Shown piece after piece: positions 11,984-12,720 of a DNA stretch of 12,720 nucleotides. This DNA is from Candidatus Sulfotelmatobacter sp. (GTDB lineage Bacteria > Acidobacteriota > Terriglobia > Terriglobales > Acidobacteriaceae): the NCBI GenBank assembly GCA_030045935.1, contig JASIEN010000063.1:1-12720 (forward strand), read 5' to 3'. Under the pieces are notes generated by a model that searched no databases, was not told where the DNA came from, and was given only the letters and a program-made list of their open reading frames with translations. Position 1 is the stretch's first letter. The number at the start of each line of letters is the position of its first letter. The position numbers were made by a program, and so were the translations under genes.

Positions 11984-12720
11984 ATGACCATTGCTGAATT
12001 AAAAGAAAAAAATATTACCGAGCTGACCAAAATCGCTCGCACGCTGGAACTCCCAGGCGCCAGCGGCCTGCGCAAGCAGGACCTCATTTTCAAGATCCTG
12101 CAGGCGCAGAGCGAAAAAGAAGGCCACATCTTCGCTGAGGGCGTGCTCGAAATCTTGCCCGACGGCTACGGTTTCTTGCGCTCACCCGACTACAACTATC
12201 TCCCAGGCCCGGACGATATCTACGTCTCGCCCTCCCAGATTCGCAAGTTCGACCTCAAAACCGGCGACACCATCAGCGGACAGGTGCGTCCACCGCACGA
12301 AGGCGAAAAATATTTCGCGCTCGTCAAGATTGAGGCGGTCAACTTCGAATCGCCTGAAGAGGCGCGCAACAAAATTCTGTTCGACAATCTCACGCCCCTG
12401 TATCCCCAGGAGCGCATCAAGCTGGAAACCACGCGCGAAAATGCCAGCGCTCGCGTGATGGATCTGCTCACGCCGCTTGGCAAGGGCCAACGCGGCCTGA
12501 TTGTCTCTCCACCCCGCGCCGGCAAGACCATGCTGCTGCAAAACGTGGCCAACTCGATCACGACGAATCATCCCGAAGTCGTGCTGATGGTCCTTCTGAT
12601 CGACGAGCGCCCTGAAGAAGTCACCGACATGCAGCGTTCGGTCAAAGGCGAAGTCATTTCTTCGACGTTCGACGAACCCGCTGCTCGCCACGTCCAGGTT
12701 GCCGAGATGGTGATCGAGAA
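11984..12720 (+). CDS. rho: Transcription termination factor Rho (5' part; runs off the window)
   Basis: This is the first 245 codons of the hexameric RNA-dependent ATPase/helicase that terminates transcription. The frame is open from ATG 11984 to the end of the window, so the C-terminal ~170 residues are missing. The N-terminal helical domain is MTIAELKEKNITELTKIA, followed by LPGASGLRKQDLIFKIL (about 23-39). The cold-shock-like RNA-binding domain has EGVLEILPDGYGFLRSPDYN (52-71) and DIYVSPSQIRKFDLKTGD (78-95). The P-loop is SPPRAGKT (175-182; the usual motif has PPKAGKT), followed by Walker B-like VLLIDERPEEVTDM (203-216) and then EVISSTFDEPAARH (223-236). No long insertion is seen between the RNA-binding and ATPase parts. 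The start is supported by AGGTGA. It is downstream of the omega-like gene and likely cotranscribed. Confidence 0.96.
   Translation, partial: MTIAELKEKNITELTKIARTLELPGASGLRKQDLIFKILQAQSEKEGHIFAEGVLEILPDGYGFLRSPDYNYLPGPDDIYVSPSQIRKFDLKTGDTISGQVRPPHEGEKYFALVKIEAVNFESPEEARNKILFDNLTPLYPQERIKLETTRENASARVMDLLTPLGKGQRGLIVSPPRAGKTMLLQNVANSITTNHPEVVLMVLLIDERPEEVTDMQRSVKGEVISSTFDEPAARHVQVAEMVIE

Noticed and set aside
11554..12129. A 191-codon minus-strand frame over rpoZ and the start of rho
   Set aside because: It runs antisense through the omega-like gene, the spacer and the rho start. rho is unambiguous on the other strand.
12182..12691. A 169-codon minus-strand frame inside rho
   Set aside because: It is fully antisense to the conserved RNA-binding and ATPase parts of Rho.

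Overview
The window looks like chromosomal DNA from an acidobacterium (Acidobacteriota, Koribacter/Terriglobia-like). This rests on four things seen together: a VWFA-related secreted protein of the type expanded in that phylum, a very large Oar-like TonB-dependent receptor with an N-terminal carboxypeptidase-regulatory-like domain, an Hfq ending in KHEIMYIAEDG, and GC-rich intergenic hairpin repeats. The assignment is an inference from gene content; no rRNA or other marker is present.

Layout. (1) 10-3756: a FAD-dependent oxidoreductase of the phytoene desaturase/PYROXD2 type (minus strand) is divergent from a probable two-gene plus-strand unit, a TetR-family regulator followed after 44 nt by a choline-monooxygenase-like Rieske oxygenase. 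The ~100-bp AT-rich gap between the divergent genes holds a good promoter for the regulator. (2) 3794-10102: four minus-strand genes with separate-looking intergenic regions: an inositol-monophosphatase-family enzyme, Hfq, a 1210-residue TonB-dependent receptor and a VWFA-domain secreted protein. Three degenerate copies of one hairpin-bearing dispersed repeat lie in the gaps on either side of hfq and upstream of the receptor gene. (3) 10253-11035: a MoaD-MoaE fusion for molybdopterin synthesis (minus). A cluster of AACTGAGAAC-type inverted repeats separates it from the VWFA gene. (4) 11036-11648: 613 nt with no convincing gene, containing a sigma70-like promoter at 11372-11400 and probably the long leader of the next genes. 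(5) 11649-12720: a small RNA polymerase omega-like gene and then rho, cut by the window end, on the plus strand.

How the parts work together. The TetR-Rieske-FAD oxidoreductase group is the only part that reads as an inducible catabolic or modifying cassette; its substrate cannot be told from sequence. No oxygenase reductase or aldehyde dehydrogenase is present in the window. omega and Rho are both transcription components and probably share a transcript. The remaining genes are housekeeping (IMPase, Hfq, molybdopterin synthase) or cell-surface functions. I found no CRISPR array, tRNA, rRNA, insertion sequence or prophage. The points most worth a second look are the CMO-like Rieske cassette, the MoaD-MoaE fusion with a buried Gly-Gly, a possible leaderless hfq, and the leaders around rpoZ and rho.
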